Shown here piece by piece: positions 1-11,644 of a DNA stretch of 64,000 bases. This DNA is from Simmondsia chinensis. Its lineage: Eukaryota > Streptophyta > Magnoliopsida > Caryophyllales > Simmondsiaceae. Every line of letters starts with the position of its first letter. Position 1 is the stretch's first letter. Location: NCBI GenBank assembly GCA_018398585.1, contig JAGTTD010000016.1, positions 24,537,212 through 24,601,211 of the forward strand. Reading direction: 5' to 3'. The notes beneath the pieces were generated by a model, which was not told the DNA's origin, made no database searches, and worked only from the letters and a program-made list of their open reading frames with translations. The position numbers and the translations under genes were made by a program.

Positions 1-985
1 GCCTCCAAGGGCTCCCGCATAAGAAGAGTCTAGGGGGGTAGATATACGCAACCTTTCCCCTTCAGGGAGTGACCCTGAAGAGAGGCTGCTTCCTAGGACC
101 CACAACCTAAGAAGCTGGTCCATAGCAATGAGCAAAAGACCTGGCAGTAGGAGAGCATCAAAGCATAAGTAGGCAAAACACATGGCGAGCAAAACACAGA
201 CTCAAAGCAAGCGACATCTGACACAAATCAACAGATAAGATAAAGATCAGGATAGAGATAGAGGATAGAGATAGGGAAAAAGAATAGTGGGCGAGTAGCA
301 AGTATCAGCTCATGAGGGCCAGCACACAGCCTACGTGCGCTAAGAGGACCTAGCACTAGTAAGCTGGAATATCCTACTCCAACCGGAGCATCTAATACCC
401 CTATGCTAACCCTTCATTGGGCTCTATCTAAGGTCATATCCTCCCGAAGGTTTAGGTGGGTGAGGTCTTGTCAGATCGTCTCAAGCCATCTCTTCTTTGG
501 CCTGCCTCTGCCTCTGCCTCTTCTGCCTAGAGTAGTAAGGGGCTGTTCGCATCTCCTTACTGGAGCGTTGTCCGGTCTTCTTCTAACATGTACGAACCAC
601 CTCAGACATTACTCCCTCAATTTATCTTCAATGGAGGCTACGATAATTTGCCTCTTATGATGTCGTTTCTGATTCTATCCTTCCTTGTGTGTCCTCACAT
701 TCACCTCAGCATTCGCATCTCCGTTACCTTCATCTTGTGTGTGTGCTGTTGTTTCATCGCCCTACACTCCGCCCCATACGTCATGGCTGGCCTCACAATC
801 GTCTTATAGTATCTTCCCTTTAAATTCAAGGAGAACTTTCTGTCATAGAGTACCGCGGAGGCCATCCTCCACTTATGCCATCCCGCTTTGATCCTGTTGC
901 TAACATCCTCGTCCACTTCACCATTATGCTGTATCATGGACCACGAATACCTGAATCTCTCCTTCTTCGATATGGCCTCAAATCC
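1..985 (-). mobile_element. RTE-type LINE, 3' portion (5'-truncated)
   Basis: Read on the minus strand, this is the last part of a plant RTE-like non-LTR retrotransposon: the C-terminal part of the reverse-transcriptase ORF (about 985 to 400), a 3' UTR, and at 1-130 a conserved 3' tail that runs off the window edge. The same coding region and tail occur on the plus strand at 55.3-56.0 kb, and the tail alone is fused to 5S rRNA sequences at 37.6 and 44.5 kb. The element stops abruptly near 985, as expected of 5'-truncated LINE insertions. No target-site duplication can be tested because the 3' end is outside the window. Confidence 0.8.
403..985 (-). pseudogene. RTE LINE reverse transcriptase C-terminus, decayed
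   Basis: The minus-strand reading has the family's C-terminal signature: GYYKTIVRPAMTYGAEC-like text (here YKTIVRPAMTYGAECRAM), then QQHTHKMKVTEMRMLR. This region follows the RT palm and thumb in plant RTE LINEs. An open stretch of 78 codons runs from 937 to 701. Just after MRMLR the frame is lost, and the downstream part can only be followed across several stops and frameshifts. The intact counterpart at 55.3 kb continues as WMCEHTRKDRIRN, which helps place the break. Catalytic residues lie upstream and are not present. The copy is non-functional. Confidence 0.8.
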
Positions 986-3113
986 AATCTTGATTACAAG
1001 ACATAATGAATTATTTAGTATAAATTTTTAGACTAATTTGAACAACAAATTTAACATGCATGTGACTAGGCCACTCATAAGCAAATTGCTCAATATATTA
1101 GAATTAGCTTATTTTAAATTACAATATAGAAGATTAATTAAAATATAATATATCCTCTAGCATAATCATCTATAGACGAATTCATTACATGATCAAGCCA
1201 TGCCCTAAGTTGAAATATTTCCTATAGTCATTTAAAAAATCCGGTTTGTTCGAGTTGCTTTTGGGTCATTATGGGTCCTTGCAACCAAACCCTTGACCCT
1301 GACTATTACAAAAATTTACAAAGTGAAGGTAACAAGTTCGATCGAGGTTACAAACTGAAACCTGCAAAAGAAGAAAGACAACAAAGAACAATGGAAGAAT
1401 ACCAAATATAACGTGGTTTGGACCCCAAAAACATGGTCCTTTTTCACTAACACTAGAGAAGTCCCTACAGTAGTCTCTTTTATATTGCAAATACACATTG
1501 ATTACCAACTGATAATATAAAAGCTACAAAAAAAAAATTAGGCTTCTAAAGTAGAAACCTCGTAGCGCAATCAAGGATGACAAGAGTTGTATATCATAAC
1601 CACCATAGACATACATAGAATGGGAGTAGCAGTTTTTGGGATAGGGTTTGGAAATCATTAATGAAGAACTGAGGAAGACAGAGAAAAAATAAAAATAGAA
1701 AATAGTAAATGTTTTCTCTTTCCTCAAAAAAAAATGCAAAAAGGGTTACCTTATTGTAAATCATTACCGCATATCAATCCTTTGTATTTGCTTTAAGCAA
1801 ATGAAGCTACAATTGCACCTACCCTTAGATAAAAAGGAAAACTAAAAGCACAAGTACATTGTAGAAGAATTGAAGGGTTTTTGTATATCAGTGCTAGGAC
1901 CCTTTTCTAAGCCTCGAGTCTCTTTAATTTGTAGACTAATAAGTTAATCTTGCTCCTTGCTTGGCACTGATTCCATCCTCATTCTTCCTTAAAACTCCCA
2001 TGATCTGCTTAGGCTGAACTCTAGCATTTGAAACACATGTTTGAAGTCCAAAACCTTTTTCTCATTTTCATCAACTTCTCTGTAGTTTTGTACAAGGCCG
2101 AGGTCTTATTCTATTGCATCTGTTATTTTCCTTGAATCAAGAGTTACTTTTTCAAGAGCACTCCTTGCAGCTACCTCAACCTCGAGCTTGAATCATAACA
2201 ATTGCTTCAAACGACTACTTTTCAAGGATTAGTTTATGTACTTCATTAATCAGAACAACCTCGTCCATCAAACCATTGTATTCACTAGCTATCTTAATGA
2301 TCTTTTCACATGACGGCCACTCGCCTCATTAAAAAAAATCTCATCATTTCAGTCCCTAGAGTTTGCTAGGTAAAAAATGGCCCCTTTATTTATTAGAAAA
2401 TACTCGAATTTATGGCAATGAAAAGTTGATCAGACTGCCAAAGACTACAAGGAAGTCGAAGAGGCATAGTGACAATAAAGGTCGCCTGCTTTCATGAGTT
2501 CACAAATATTGCATCCTTTGGAATGAAAATCGTTCGCCATTCTTCTTGCTTCAAACTCTCCTTTCTTACCCTAGCATCTAAACTGCTCTTTCCAAACACG
2601 TGCACTTGCTATGTTCTTTTGAATTCTTACTTTACTTCTTTCTATTTCTATCAAATCAACTCCTGATTTACCAAAGTCCAAATAGAAAAGTGGGTTTTCA
2701 TCTCTAGTGCACGAGCAAATAGCCTAGTTGAGCAGTTTATACAGTTGGTTTAGGCTGACAACATTGTTTGCTGACCAACTACCAATAGCAACCGATTTGA
2801 TCCACATTGAAGAGGTCTCCTCTTTTTAGGAAGGAGGCTCTTCTTTGAGTTCTCTGACTCTAATGATGCGTCTGACTTTCACCTGTGCCTAAGTTCCTAA
2901 ACTCCCAGACATTTTTCCAAACACGCTGGTATCGCCATTAGTAAGGTATTCCCCTCAAGAAAGAATGGGGGAAGGCCTCCCCTCTGCAAAGATGTCTCAC
3001 CTTTCAAAGGCTAGAGCTTTTAAGCATGGAATTACATCAAGTGGTTTGAGCGCCTTCATCCTAAGCTCAATGGCAAGTGGAAAAATCTTAGGATCTTCAA
3101 GGCCATTGATCAT
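986..3113. other. No gene recognised
   Basis: This is AT-rich sequence with only short chance ORFs. The stretch near 1,400-1,450 contains a 'gtggtttggacccc' motif resembling text near 5,500 and 60,530, so some of it is probably old repeat. The last few hundred bases (about 2,950-3,113) are probably part of the older LINE sequence into which the LTR element at 3,119 inserted. Confidence 0.4.
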
Positions 3114-3118
3114 CTCTT

Positions 3119-3568
3119 TTATGCAGCCCGATAATTGAGGGATGGGGCTTGGCAGCTTGATAGCTTGTCATTATCCTAGGTAAGGCAAGCTACGAATGAA
3201 TGCAACTAGAGATACGCGGTTAAAGATATAGCTGGAGGAGTTTGTCATCATATAGGATACTTAGTAGTAGGTTATAGATAATTATTAATATTTATTTGTA
3301 CTGAGTTTTAAATCTTTTATTTATCTTTTATCTTCTAAGTCTTTTAGGTTAGATAAGTCTTCTCTATTTGAACAAGAGGAAGACTAGGATTAATTGAGCT
3401 TTCATAATTTTCAAATTTGATTATCAATTTTCTAGGGTTTTCTCTTTTTTGATTGTGAGAAATTGAGCCACTTTTTCCCCCTTGTTTTTATTATTTTCGT
3501 AATAAAAGTTAACGAGAAGACTGTTGGACCTTTCTGTTTCCATTAATTTCCACTTACGAGCTGCATCA
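3119..3568 (+). repeat. 5' LTR of short non-autonomous element
   Basis: 450 bp. It begins TTATGCAGCCC (a mutated TGATGCAGC) and ends GCTGCATCA. The first and last nine bases of the family LTR are inverted complements, as expected of LTR termini. It aligns along its full length with 4287-4732, including the shared 'agcttggaggag'-like and 'ttgtgagaaattgag' blocks. Confidence 0.88.
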
Positions 3569-3570
3569 GT

Positions 3571-3582
3571 TGGTATCAAAGC
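3571..3582 (+). promoter_or_regulatory. Primer-binding site, tRNA-iMet type
   Basis: TGGTATCAAAGC starts two bases after the LTR end. It differs at one base from TGGTATCAGAGC, the complement of the initiator-Met tRNA 3' end used by many plant LTR elements, and in particular by the gypsy element at 6.6-12.1 kb in this window. Confidence 0.8.
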
Positions 3583-4286
3583 TCAGAACGACTTCTAAGA
3601 TGGCCGGTGGGCGATAGAGGTAGGTAGCCGTCGGAGACGTTTACAAGCGACACGTACAACGACAGACTGAGAGGAGATTAGAGGACTTGGAGGAGAAATT
3701 CTGACAAATTGAGTGTTGCTTGATTCAATTGGCGGCAAATCCTGAGAAGGCACCTAGGAATCCAGCCCCAACACCTGCCGACAGGGGATGATGAGGCTGA
3801 AACAGAGGAAAGCTTCGACAACCACCACCATCGATCATCTTCCTTGGCCACACGACCACCATCACCAACCAAACCAATCCCACAAAATCCGCTCCAAACC
3901 TTAACAATAACAGAGCCTATATTTAGCATATATGAGGAGTCCGATCTCGATTTATCTTCTCTACATATCTTTGATGAGCCCATCTATGATGAGGAGAAAA
4001 TAAAAAATATCGAGATCTTAGACCTAACTCCGCCATCAATGACCGCACTTCCACCGCCTCCATGGACACCAACTTTACCATTGGTACAACCTGAACCACA
4101 ACCTTTAGCTCCATAAAAAATTATCCACTCAACCCCCATCACAAGCACCAACTAATACAAGCCCACATCGAAGTGCTCTACCAGGACTCAAAATAAATCT
4201 CCTGGATTTTCTCCGTTGCCATAGCCAACCACCTTCAAGACTAAGGGGCCGAGTTCAAGGACGAATTCTCACCAACCCGAGGAGAA
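3583..4286 (+). pseudogene. Residual gag-like region of the short LTR element
   Basis: Right after the primer site, a charged, coiled-coil-like stretch can be read across stops (QRQTERRLEDLEEKF), resembling the N-terminus of gypsy Gag. Downstream, an open frame at 3844-4116 encodes 90 residues that are proline-rich and acidic (EPIFSIYEESDLDLSS, IFDEPIYDEEK), with no recognised domain. No zinc knuckle, protease or polymerase is present. The most economical reading is a gypsy-derived element that lost its pol and most of gag. A purine tract (4279-4286) immediately precedes the 3' LTR. Confidence 0.5.
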
Positions 4287-4732
4287 TGATGCAGCCCGAT
4301 AATTGGCAGATGGGGCTTGATAGCTTGGCATGATCCCAAGCGAGGAGAGCTACAGATAAATGCGGCTAGAGATACATGGTTAGATATATAGCTGGAGGAG
4401 TTTTTTATCTTTTAGGATACTTAGTTAGTAGGTTATAGATAATTATTAATATTTATTTGTACTTATATTTAAATCTTTATTTATCTTTTATCTTTTAAGT
4501 CTTTTAAGTTAGGTAAGTTTTCTCCTCTATTTAAACAAAAGAAAGACTAGGATTAATTGAGCTTTCATAATTTTCAAATTTGATTATCAATTTTCTAGGA
4601 TTTTCTCTCTTTCTCGGGTTGTGAGAAATTGAGCGACTTTTCCCCCTTGTTTCTATTATTTTCGTAATAAAAGTTAAAGGGGAGACGTTGAACCTTTCCG
4701 TTTCCATCAATTTCCACTTATGCGCTGCATCA
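4287..4732 (+). repeat. 3' LTR of short non-autonomous element
   Basis: 446 bp, starting TGATGCAGCCC and ending GCTGCATCA. It is the direct repeat of 3119-3568 and is followed at once by the CTCTT target-site duplication. Confidence 0.88.
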
Positions 4733-4737
4733 CTCTT

Positions 4738-5363
4738 CCTTGTCCATATTCATGGGAAATTCGGTGTAATTGTCTCAGCTAGTGGAGTGTTCATTGGTGC
4801 ATGCCAAGGTCCTTAAAGATTTATTTTGACGATGCCTCTCTTGTAATATTAGAAGGAAATTTCAAAAGAAAGCTTGGATATCTCTATCCTTTGTAATAGT
4901 TTGGTGCTCAGGGAATAAAATTGTGTTTGAAAATGGCTTTTGGTCTAAAGATGAGATTTTTCGAAGTGTGAAGATGTAGTTTGGTTTTTGGATAAAAGCT
5001 TGGCATGACAAATTTCCTTACTCCGCAGATGACATCTCTAGGAACATTGATTGTGTTAAAGAGATAGGTTCCCTCAAAGCTATTTCTGGTCCCTCTGCAT
5101 CCTACTTGTGCCTCGGAGATGTAATTGTTGTGCTCTTGCCTCATGTTACGTAATTCTTGTGCTTTCTCTATTTTGGTGTTAGGCTTTTGGTGATACAATA
5201 AAATTATATCTTTTGATTTTTCCTGTATTGCTACTTTTGTCCTTCTTTGGGGGCTGTGTCCCCTTTCTTTGTCTTTCTTTCTTTTAGGTTCCTCCCTATG
5301 GGACGCCAGTTCTTCTATTACGAGTTTCTAGTTTATTATCAATATATATATATATATATATAT
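4738..5363 (+). mobile_element. L1-type LINE, 3' end fragment
   Basis: In one plus-strand frame from about 4,870 the text reads KKAWISLSFVIVWCSGNKI, then VFENGFWSKDEIFRSVK and FGFWIKAW, with a stop between the last two. This resembles the C-terminal region after the zf-RVT domain of plant L1-like ORF2. It continues into a 3' UTR that ends in a (TA)n run at 5342-5363. The 1.6-kb LTR element inserted into this older sequence. No target-site duplication was identified. Confidence 0.6.
5342..5363. repeat. (TA)n microsatellite
   Basis: About eleven TA units, probably grown from the LINE 3' tail. Confidence 0.9.
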
Positions 5364-6619
5364 GCAAGCATATCAAATATGACTACCTGTTGGTGCTTAT
5401 CTTTAGAAATGGCTTAAGTTGATTTACAGCCCATAAGACTTAACACCGAAAGAACTTACAGCACAATAACAAAAGTAAAATGCTAACAACATGAAACCCG
5501 GATTTACATGGTTCAAAACCTAAAAAGATGGTCCTAATCGATAACTCCCTATTACTAGAGAAGTCAAGCCATTATTCAATGATATTTACAAGACTATAGA
5601 CCATATACAACGCATAAATGAATTACATATATCAAACCCTAAGCTTTAAAGTGTGAAACCTTACAAATTATCTAGATTTACAGGGCCTTCTCATCAAGAA
5701 ACCATGAATGTCAGAGCAAGAACAAGAAAAAATCTAGGATTAGGGCTAGGAGAGAAATGGAAAAGGAAGGCGAAAGAAGATAGAGAAAAAGTCAAGCAGA
5801 AAAATGAATTTCTCATTAGGTTTCTCTCTCTTTCTCTCTTTTTAATACCCGCTCCACCTCGATCCTATCGCAACCCTCAGAACAAATCTCAACCCTTCAA
5901 TGACAAGAAAGAGGACGGCCCATATGCACCCAAAGAAACACAAATCCGGCTCTCACTAGTACAAAACATGTCCCTGGGAAAATTTTGGATGGAGGACGTG
6001 GGGCAAGCGAAAGCCAAAGCGGTTCAACAGTTGCGGCCAGGGTAGTGGCATGAGCATGGAAATAAGCGTGTCAATAGGGGGTAAAACAAACGATGCCCCA
6101 AAAGGCACAGATCTCAAAATCAAAACCAAAATCCCCCTGTACTTTGAGTTATTTACCATTTGTGCCACTCAGTTAAGGAAAGACCAAGCGTCGAGTTTTG
6201 AAGATTCATAATATCAAGTTATGTGTTTTATAGTTAATAATAAAAAAATATTATACTCATTTAAATCCTAAGTCTTATTTAAGGGCGACTCGTTTGAGTA
6301 AATGAGCCAAATCAAACCGAGACCGACTCGGCTCGAAAGGCTCACAAGCAACCTTGTTTCTGATCTCACTAGCCCGCTCATTTATGGGCTCATGAGCCAG
6401 CTCTTCCTCCACCATTCATTATATTCTTTTTTCTGGCATTCAAATATTTTAGAATTTGGCCTTTTAAACCTTGTCTCACTGAAGGAGAGAGAAAAAAGAG
6501 ATAAGAAATACTAAAGAAAATGAAGAAGACAAAACTCCGTTTTTTGGTACTCTTCCGGGTCTTAAACTTGTTTATTGTTCATTTTCACTTTATTATTTAG
6601 TTAGTGTTTTCTCAGCCCT
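5364..6619. other. No gene recognised
   Basis: AT-rich intergenic DNA. An open frame at 5653-6045 (130 codons) is lysine-rich and has no recognisable domain, so I do not call it a gene. Text near 5,480-5,560 ('catggttcaaaacc') resembles repeat sequence near 1,410 and 60,530. Confidence 0.4.
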
Positions 6620-6624
6620 CTTTT

Positions 6625-7056
6625 TGATGCACTACACAAATTCACATAAAGATTGATAGAATGATAGATTGAAAGATAGAGATAGAAGAAGAGAAGAGAG
6701 AGAAGAGAAGAGAGAAGAAAGAGATTAGGGAAGAAGAATTGTATTAGATTTCACATAAAAAACCTAGCAAATACCTCTCCCACATATATATGGCGGCTAG
6801 AAAATAACTAATTAAAGGGAAATACAAATTAATAACTGAAAGCAGCAAAAGAAAGGGAATTCAACAGAAAATAGGTAAAGAAAACTGATATCATGTGCCA
6901 CACACGTGATCGCTGGCTGCTGAAGCTTGTGCGAGGCACGAGCGGTCCCTAACTGCCTCACGAGCTGCTCACGTGATCAGAACAGAACCCGCCAAATCCC
7001 GCCAAATCCCGCCAACTAACTTATGAATTTTTAAGTTGCAATTTTGAAGTGCAACA
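6625..7056 (-). repeat. 3' LTR of the gypsy element
   Basis: 432 bp. In element orientation it runs TGTTGCAC...GTGCATCA. It carries one extra 10-bp unit (cgccaaatcc) compared with the other LTR. A G/A-rich GAGAGAAGAG block near 6,690-6,730 is shared by both LTRs. Confidence 0.95.
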
Positions 7057-7068
7057 AAGCTCCCCCCT
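7057..7068 (-). promoter_or_regulatory. Polypurine tract of the gypsy element
   Basis: AGGGGGGAGCTT on the minus strand, directly upstream of the 3' LTR start (TGTTGC). It is the expected primer site for plus-strand synthesis. Confidence 0.8.
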
Positions 7069-7086
7069 AAAAATTCACCCTTGTCC

Positions 7087-10000
7087 TCAAGGGTGACAGC
7101 TAGGAAACTTCAATTTGAGGTCATAAAGATATTCCCATGTTGCTTCTTCTCGAGGTAGATTCTTCCATTGCACTAGGACCTTTGTGGCTGCCCGATTATT
7201 GCGTTTAACCAACATCCTCTCAAGAATCTTCTCTGGAACTCTCCTGGGTACTTCTTCTAGAGAATCTGGAAGGGGAATAAACTCATCTGGGAGAGGACCT
7301 CTGTGTTGTTTCAGCTGAGATACATGAAAAGCGTTGTGTATTTGTGAAGTTGCAGGAAGGGCAAGTTTATAAGCCACCTTACCTATACTCTCAAGCACTT
7401 GGAAGGGACCAAAGTACTTAGGAGATAGTTTGTGGTTACTTCGATGAGCCACGGTCACTTTCCTATAAGGGTGTAGCTTCAAGTACACCCAATCTCCCAT
7501 CTTGAAACTTCGTTCTGATCTCTTCCTATTAGCCAATTACTCCATTCGATTCTGTGCTCGTTTCAGCTAGAATTTCAGAAGCTGAATCATTTCTTCCTTA
7601 TGTTGCAGACTTCGATCTACTACTTCTACCTGAGTTTCTCCCGGCAAGTAGGGAACATGAATAGGAGGGGGTTGATTATAAACAATTTCATAAGGGGTTT
7701 TTTTAGTAGAGGTATGCCAAGTAGTGTTGTACCACCACTCCTCTAAGGGAAGCCATCTACTCCATTGGAAAGGATGAGAACAGCACATATATCTCAAATA
7801 TGTCTCTAATCCCCGGTTTACAACCTCAGTTTGCCCATCGGTTTGAGGATGATAGGCCGTGGACAAATGTAGATCAACTCCTTGTATAGAAAACAGAGCT
7901 TGCCAAAATTCACTTTGGAACACAGGGTCCCTGTCACTTACAATGGTGCTTGGCATCCCATGGAGTTTGTATACTTAATCCATGAATGCCTGAGCAACAC
8001 CCAAAGCAGTGTAAGGATGGGATAAGGCTATAAAATGAGCTGCCTTGCTGAACCTATCCACCACCACAAGAATGACATCCTTGCCAAAGGATTTCGGTAA
8101 CCCCTCTATAAAATCCATCGACAAATCGGTCCACACCAGCTCCGGAATTGGCAGAGGTTGCAAGAGTCCAGGCAGTGCTGCATAATCACTCTTACAGGCT
8201 TGACAGACGTGGCATTGTTGAACATACTCCCTCACAGATCTACTCATCCCCTTCCAGTAAAAAAGGGACTTGAGTCTTTGCAGTGTAGCATCCATTCTTG
8301 AATGACCTCCTGCTGCTGAATTATGAAGCCATTGTGAGATTTTGGATCTGAGTTCTGCATCTTGCCCTACAACTAGTTTCCCTTTCCTTCTAAGCTGACC
8401 CTCTATCCAGCTATACTTGGGATGATCACCAGGCTGTTTGTTAATTTTCTGAATGAGCTCTTGTATGTGGGGATCCATCTGCCACGATAGTTGAATCAAA
8501 GGAAAGAGGTTGCTGTCCACTGTACTGAGAAGCATGCAGACAATTTGGTGACTGGAAATTCTTGACAAGGCATCGGCTACAACATTATCCTTGCCCTTCT
8601 TATACTCAATTACATATGTCAATCCCATTAGCTTTGACAGCCATAACTGTTGAAAGTACGTGTGGATCTTCTGCTCTAACAGATGTTTCAAGCTCTTCTG
8701 ATCAGTTTTAATCACAAAGGTGTTGTTTAACAAATACTGTTGCCACTTTTGCACAGCAGTGACCAATGCAAAGGGCTCCTTCTCATAAGCAGACAAGTTT
8801 TGATGTTTGGGGCTCAATGCCTTACTGAGATATGCTAAAGGATGTCTTGCTTGCACCAGCACTGCTCCTAGACCAGTGTTACATGCGTCTATCTCTATAA
8901 TAAAAGGCTTGGAATGATCAGGCAATGCCAAAACAGGAGCTGAGATCATGGCTATCTTTAACTGCTCAAAAGCTTTATGGCTATCTTCATTCCATCCCCA
9001 ATTATCCTTCTTCAAGAGTTCGGTAAGAGGTTTGGCCATCACACCATATCCCTTGACAAATTGTCTATAATAACCTGTCAAACCCAAAAAACCCCTTAGC
9101 TGTTTGATATTGGCCAGAACTGGCCAATTCTTGACAGCTTCAATCTTCTTAGGATCTGTGGAGACACCTCCATGAGCAATCACATGCCCTAAGTATTCCA
9201 CCTGAGAAGCTGCAAAGGAACACTTACTTTCTTTGGCAAATAACTGGTGCTGCTGCAGGACCTTGAACACCTCTTGCAGATGCCCCACATGCCTTTCAAG
9301 ATCAGTGCTATAAACTAGTATGTCATCAAAAAATACTAATACGAATTTCCTCAAGTAAGGTTCAAACACCGAGTTCATCAGGTATTGAAAAGTTGAGGGG
9401 GCATTAGTCAACCCAAAGGGCATAACTAGGAATTCATAGTGACCCACATGAGTCTTGAAGGCTGTTTTGTGGACATCTCCATGAAATATCCTAATTTGAT
9501 GATACCCTGAACGCAAATCGATCTTGGTAAAATATTCAGCCTGCCCCAATTCATCCAGTAATTCTTCCACCAAGGGAATGGGGAACTTGTTCTTGATTGT
9601 GGCTTTGTTAAGATCACGATAATCTACGCACATTCTCCAACCACTATCTTTCTTCTTGACTAACACAACAGCAGAGGCGAAGGGGCTAGAACTTGGCTGT
9701 ATATGTCCCTTAGTAGGCAATTCTTGAACCATGTCCTCTATCACTTCCTTCTGTAATGCTGGGTGTCTGTAAGGCCTCTTACTGATGGGTTCCGTTCCTT
9801 CTTTCAAGTGGATTTTATGATCAAAATTTGGCCTCACAGGAGGCAGTTGTTGAGGCTCTTCGAATAGCTGTTTATTCTGCTCAATCAAGTCGTGAATAAC
9901 TGCAGGAATTCTGTTGGCAGATTGCTTCTTCTGAACTCCTAACATCATTGAAGAAGGAAGTTTTGTCGGTCCAGGTGCTTGTACTGATAAAAGCGCAATG

Positions 10001-10146
10001 AAGGGTGTCTGTTGCAGAGCCTTAGCCAAGGCTTTCACTCCCACTGTCTTACAATTGTTAGTGAGATTTCCTTGCAATATGTGTTGGTGTCCATTTACAG
10101 TAAATGACATGGTTAACTCTCTAAAGTTGCAATGAATATCTCCCAA
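7087..10146 (-). pseudogene. gypsy pol: RT, RNase H, integrase, chromodomain
   Basis: Continues in the gag frame after a stop. The first open segment (7975-10146, 723 codons) contains the RT (DLRSGYHQIRI, MPFGLTNAPSTF, catalytic FFDDILVYS), RNase H (IEIDACNTGLGAVLVQ and the ADALSR end) and integrase, with an HHCC zinc module (GGHSRMDATLQRLK...CHVCQACK) and the first core Asp (WTDLSMDF). After a TAA, 7567-7956 carries the second Asp (VSDRDPVFQS) and the Glu region (QTEVVNRGLETY). A TAG and a TAA follow. Then 7087-7536 holds the GPY/F module (KYFGPFQVLESIGKVAYKL) and a chromodomain-like end (VLVQWKNLPREEATWE). Catalytic residues survive, but three internal stops break the integrase region. Confidence 0.93.
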
Positions 10147-10155
10147 GGTAGTTAA

Positions 10156-11595
10156 CTATTCAATTCCCAATACCATATCACAACCCCCTAAGGGTATTAG
10201 TAGGAAATCAGAAACATAGGTCTGCCCTTGCATCTTCCAGGATAAATGCTTACATTGCTTCATACAACTGAGATTACTCCCATCTGCTACAGCCACATAT
10301 ATGGAGTTCACTGCTTCTGTTGCACACTTAAGCTTGTCAGCCGGTTTAACATCCAGAAAATTCTGAGTTGAGCCTGAGTCAATGAAGATGTGGACAGGCT
10401 TCCTCTTCAATACCCCTGTAACTCGTAAAGTCTGATAGTTACTAGCCCCGGATAGAGCATGAAGAGATATGTGTGCAGTTGTCTCTACCAATTCACCCTC
10501 CTCAGTTTCAACTTCATCTGTTTCAACTTCCTCTAACTCCTCATGGTCAATTTCAATTACGAACAATTGTGGCCCCTTAGACTTACATTTATGCCCTTGC
10601 TCATATTTCTCATCACATAAATAACACAGCCCTCTAGCTCTTTTTTCCTGTAGCTCAGCCTTAGACAACACCCTATGAGGTTTGTTGATAGGGGAGTTCA
10701 GCTGTACAGATTGAGGACTGGGCTTGGGATTGCTGTTGACTCTGCCCAATGGCTGAGGAAATCTCGGTATGTTAAGTGTTGGTAGTAAGGGAGCTCTAGA
10801 AGCCTTTAACTGCTTGGCTAAGGCCTCAACCTTAGCTTCAGCTAACTTAGCTAAGCAAGTTGCGTGTTGCAAAGTAACAGGGTGCCTTGATCGAACCTCC
10901 AACTCAATGTCCTTCCTTAAACCTGCAAGGAAACAGTTCACTAACTGGCTCTCAGACAAGTCTGCCCTCAGAGCTATAGTATCAAACTTAGCAAGGTAAT
11001 CTGGCACTATATTCTCTTGCCTAAGGTTCATCAAATCAGCCACCGGGTCCTCAAAAACATTTCCAAACCTTATCTTCATCGATACTGAGTAATCAGCCCA
11101 ACTCACCAAACTAATGTCACCCCTATGTCTCATGAACTGCTGATGCCACTGAAGGGCCAGCCCCCTTAGGTGAATCGAAGCTAATCTAACCCGATCATGC
11201 AATGGTGTATTATCGATCACAAAGAATTGTTCACATGAATAAATCCATCCATTCACATCCTCACCATAGAATAAAGGAAATTCAATCTTACCTAACCTAG
11301 TTAAGTAAGCATTGTTACCCCCATTCACAGCTGCTGATGCTGTTGGAACCTCTGAAGCTGAACGATTCACCACTAGAGAGTTAGATCCTCCTTCTGCAGT
11401 TGCTCCTCGATCAACCAATAATCTCATATGCTGAGACATCTGCCTCATCAGCTCATTCATTGTCTGCATTGTATTTTTTATCTCACGCACCTCCCCAGAT
11501 AGGAATTCGACCCTATCATTGGTTGACTGCATCTGGCCAGCAAAAGATTCCTCAACCCTTCTAATTTCAGTCACCGATCTAGTGTTATCAGCCAT
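10156..11595 (-). pseudogene. gypsy gag-protease, ended by a premature stop
   Basis: The frame opens with ATG at 11595 (MADNTRSVTE), just inside the primer site. It encodes 479 residues: a coiled-coil-like N-terminus (about 5-60), a retrotransposon Gag domain (about 110-270, with LASIHLRGLALQWHQQF), and a CCHC-type zinc knuckle (CYLCDEKYEQGHKC). It then enters the aspartic protease with active-site FIDSGSTQNFL. It ends at LGIE followed by TAG, where relatives normally have Trp before the LxTLG motif. The next residues (LTTLGDIHCNF) continue in the same frame, so a single base change splits Gag-protease from RT. With readthrough the polyprotein would be nearly whole. Confidence 0.93.
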
Positions 11596-11631
11596 TATTA
11601 AGATTCAATTACCCACAGTCAGAGGAACGAA

Positions 11632-11643
11632 GCTCTGATACCA
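11632..11643 (-). promoter_or_regulatory. Primer-binding site of the gypsy element
   Basis: TGGTATCAGAGC on the minus strand, one base inside the 5' LTR. It matches exactly the sequence complementary to the 3' end of initiator-Met tRNA, the primer commonly used by plant LTR elements. Confidence 0.9.
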
Positions 11644-11644
11644 A

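Larger units (their letters stand above)
3119..4732 (+). mobile_element. Non-autonomous LTR retrotransposon (TRIM/LARD-like), 1.6 kb
   Basis: Two direct LTRs (3119-3568 and 4287-4732) enclose only 718 bp. The element is bounded by a perfect 5-bp target-site duplication, CTCTT, at 3114-3118 and 4733-4737. A primer site complementary to initiator-Met tRNA follows the 5' LTR, and a purine tract precedes the 3' LTR. There is no protease, RT or integrase, so it must have moved with enzymes from another element. The 5' LTR terminus is mutated (TT instead of TG). A solo LTR of the same family lies at 52604-53031. Confidence 0.88.

Noticed and set aside
5653..6045. 130-codon ORF as a gene
   Set aside because: Low-complexity Lys/Arg-rich reading without a domain, in repeat-rich DNA.
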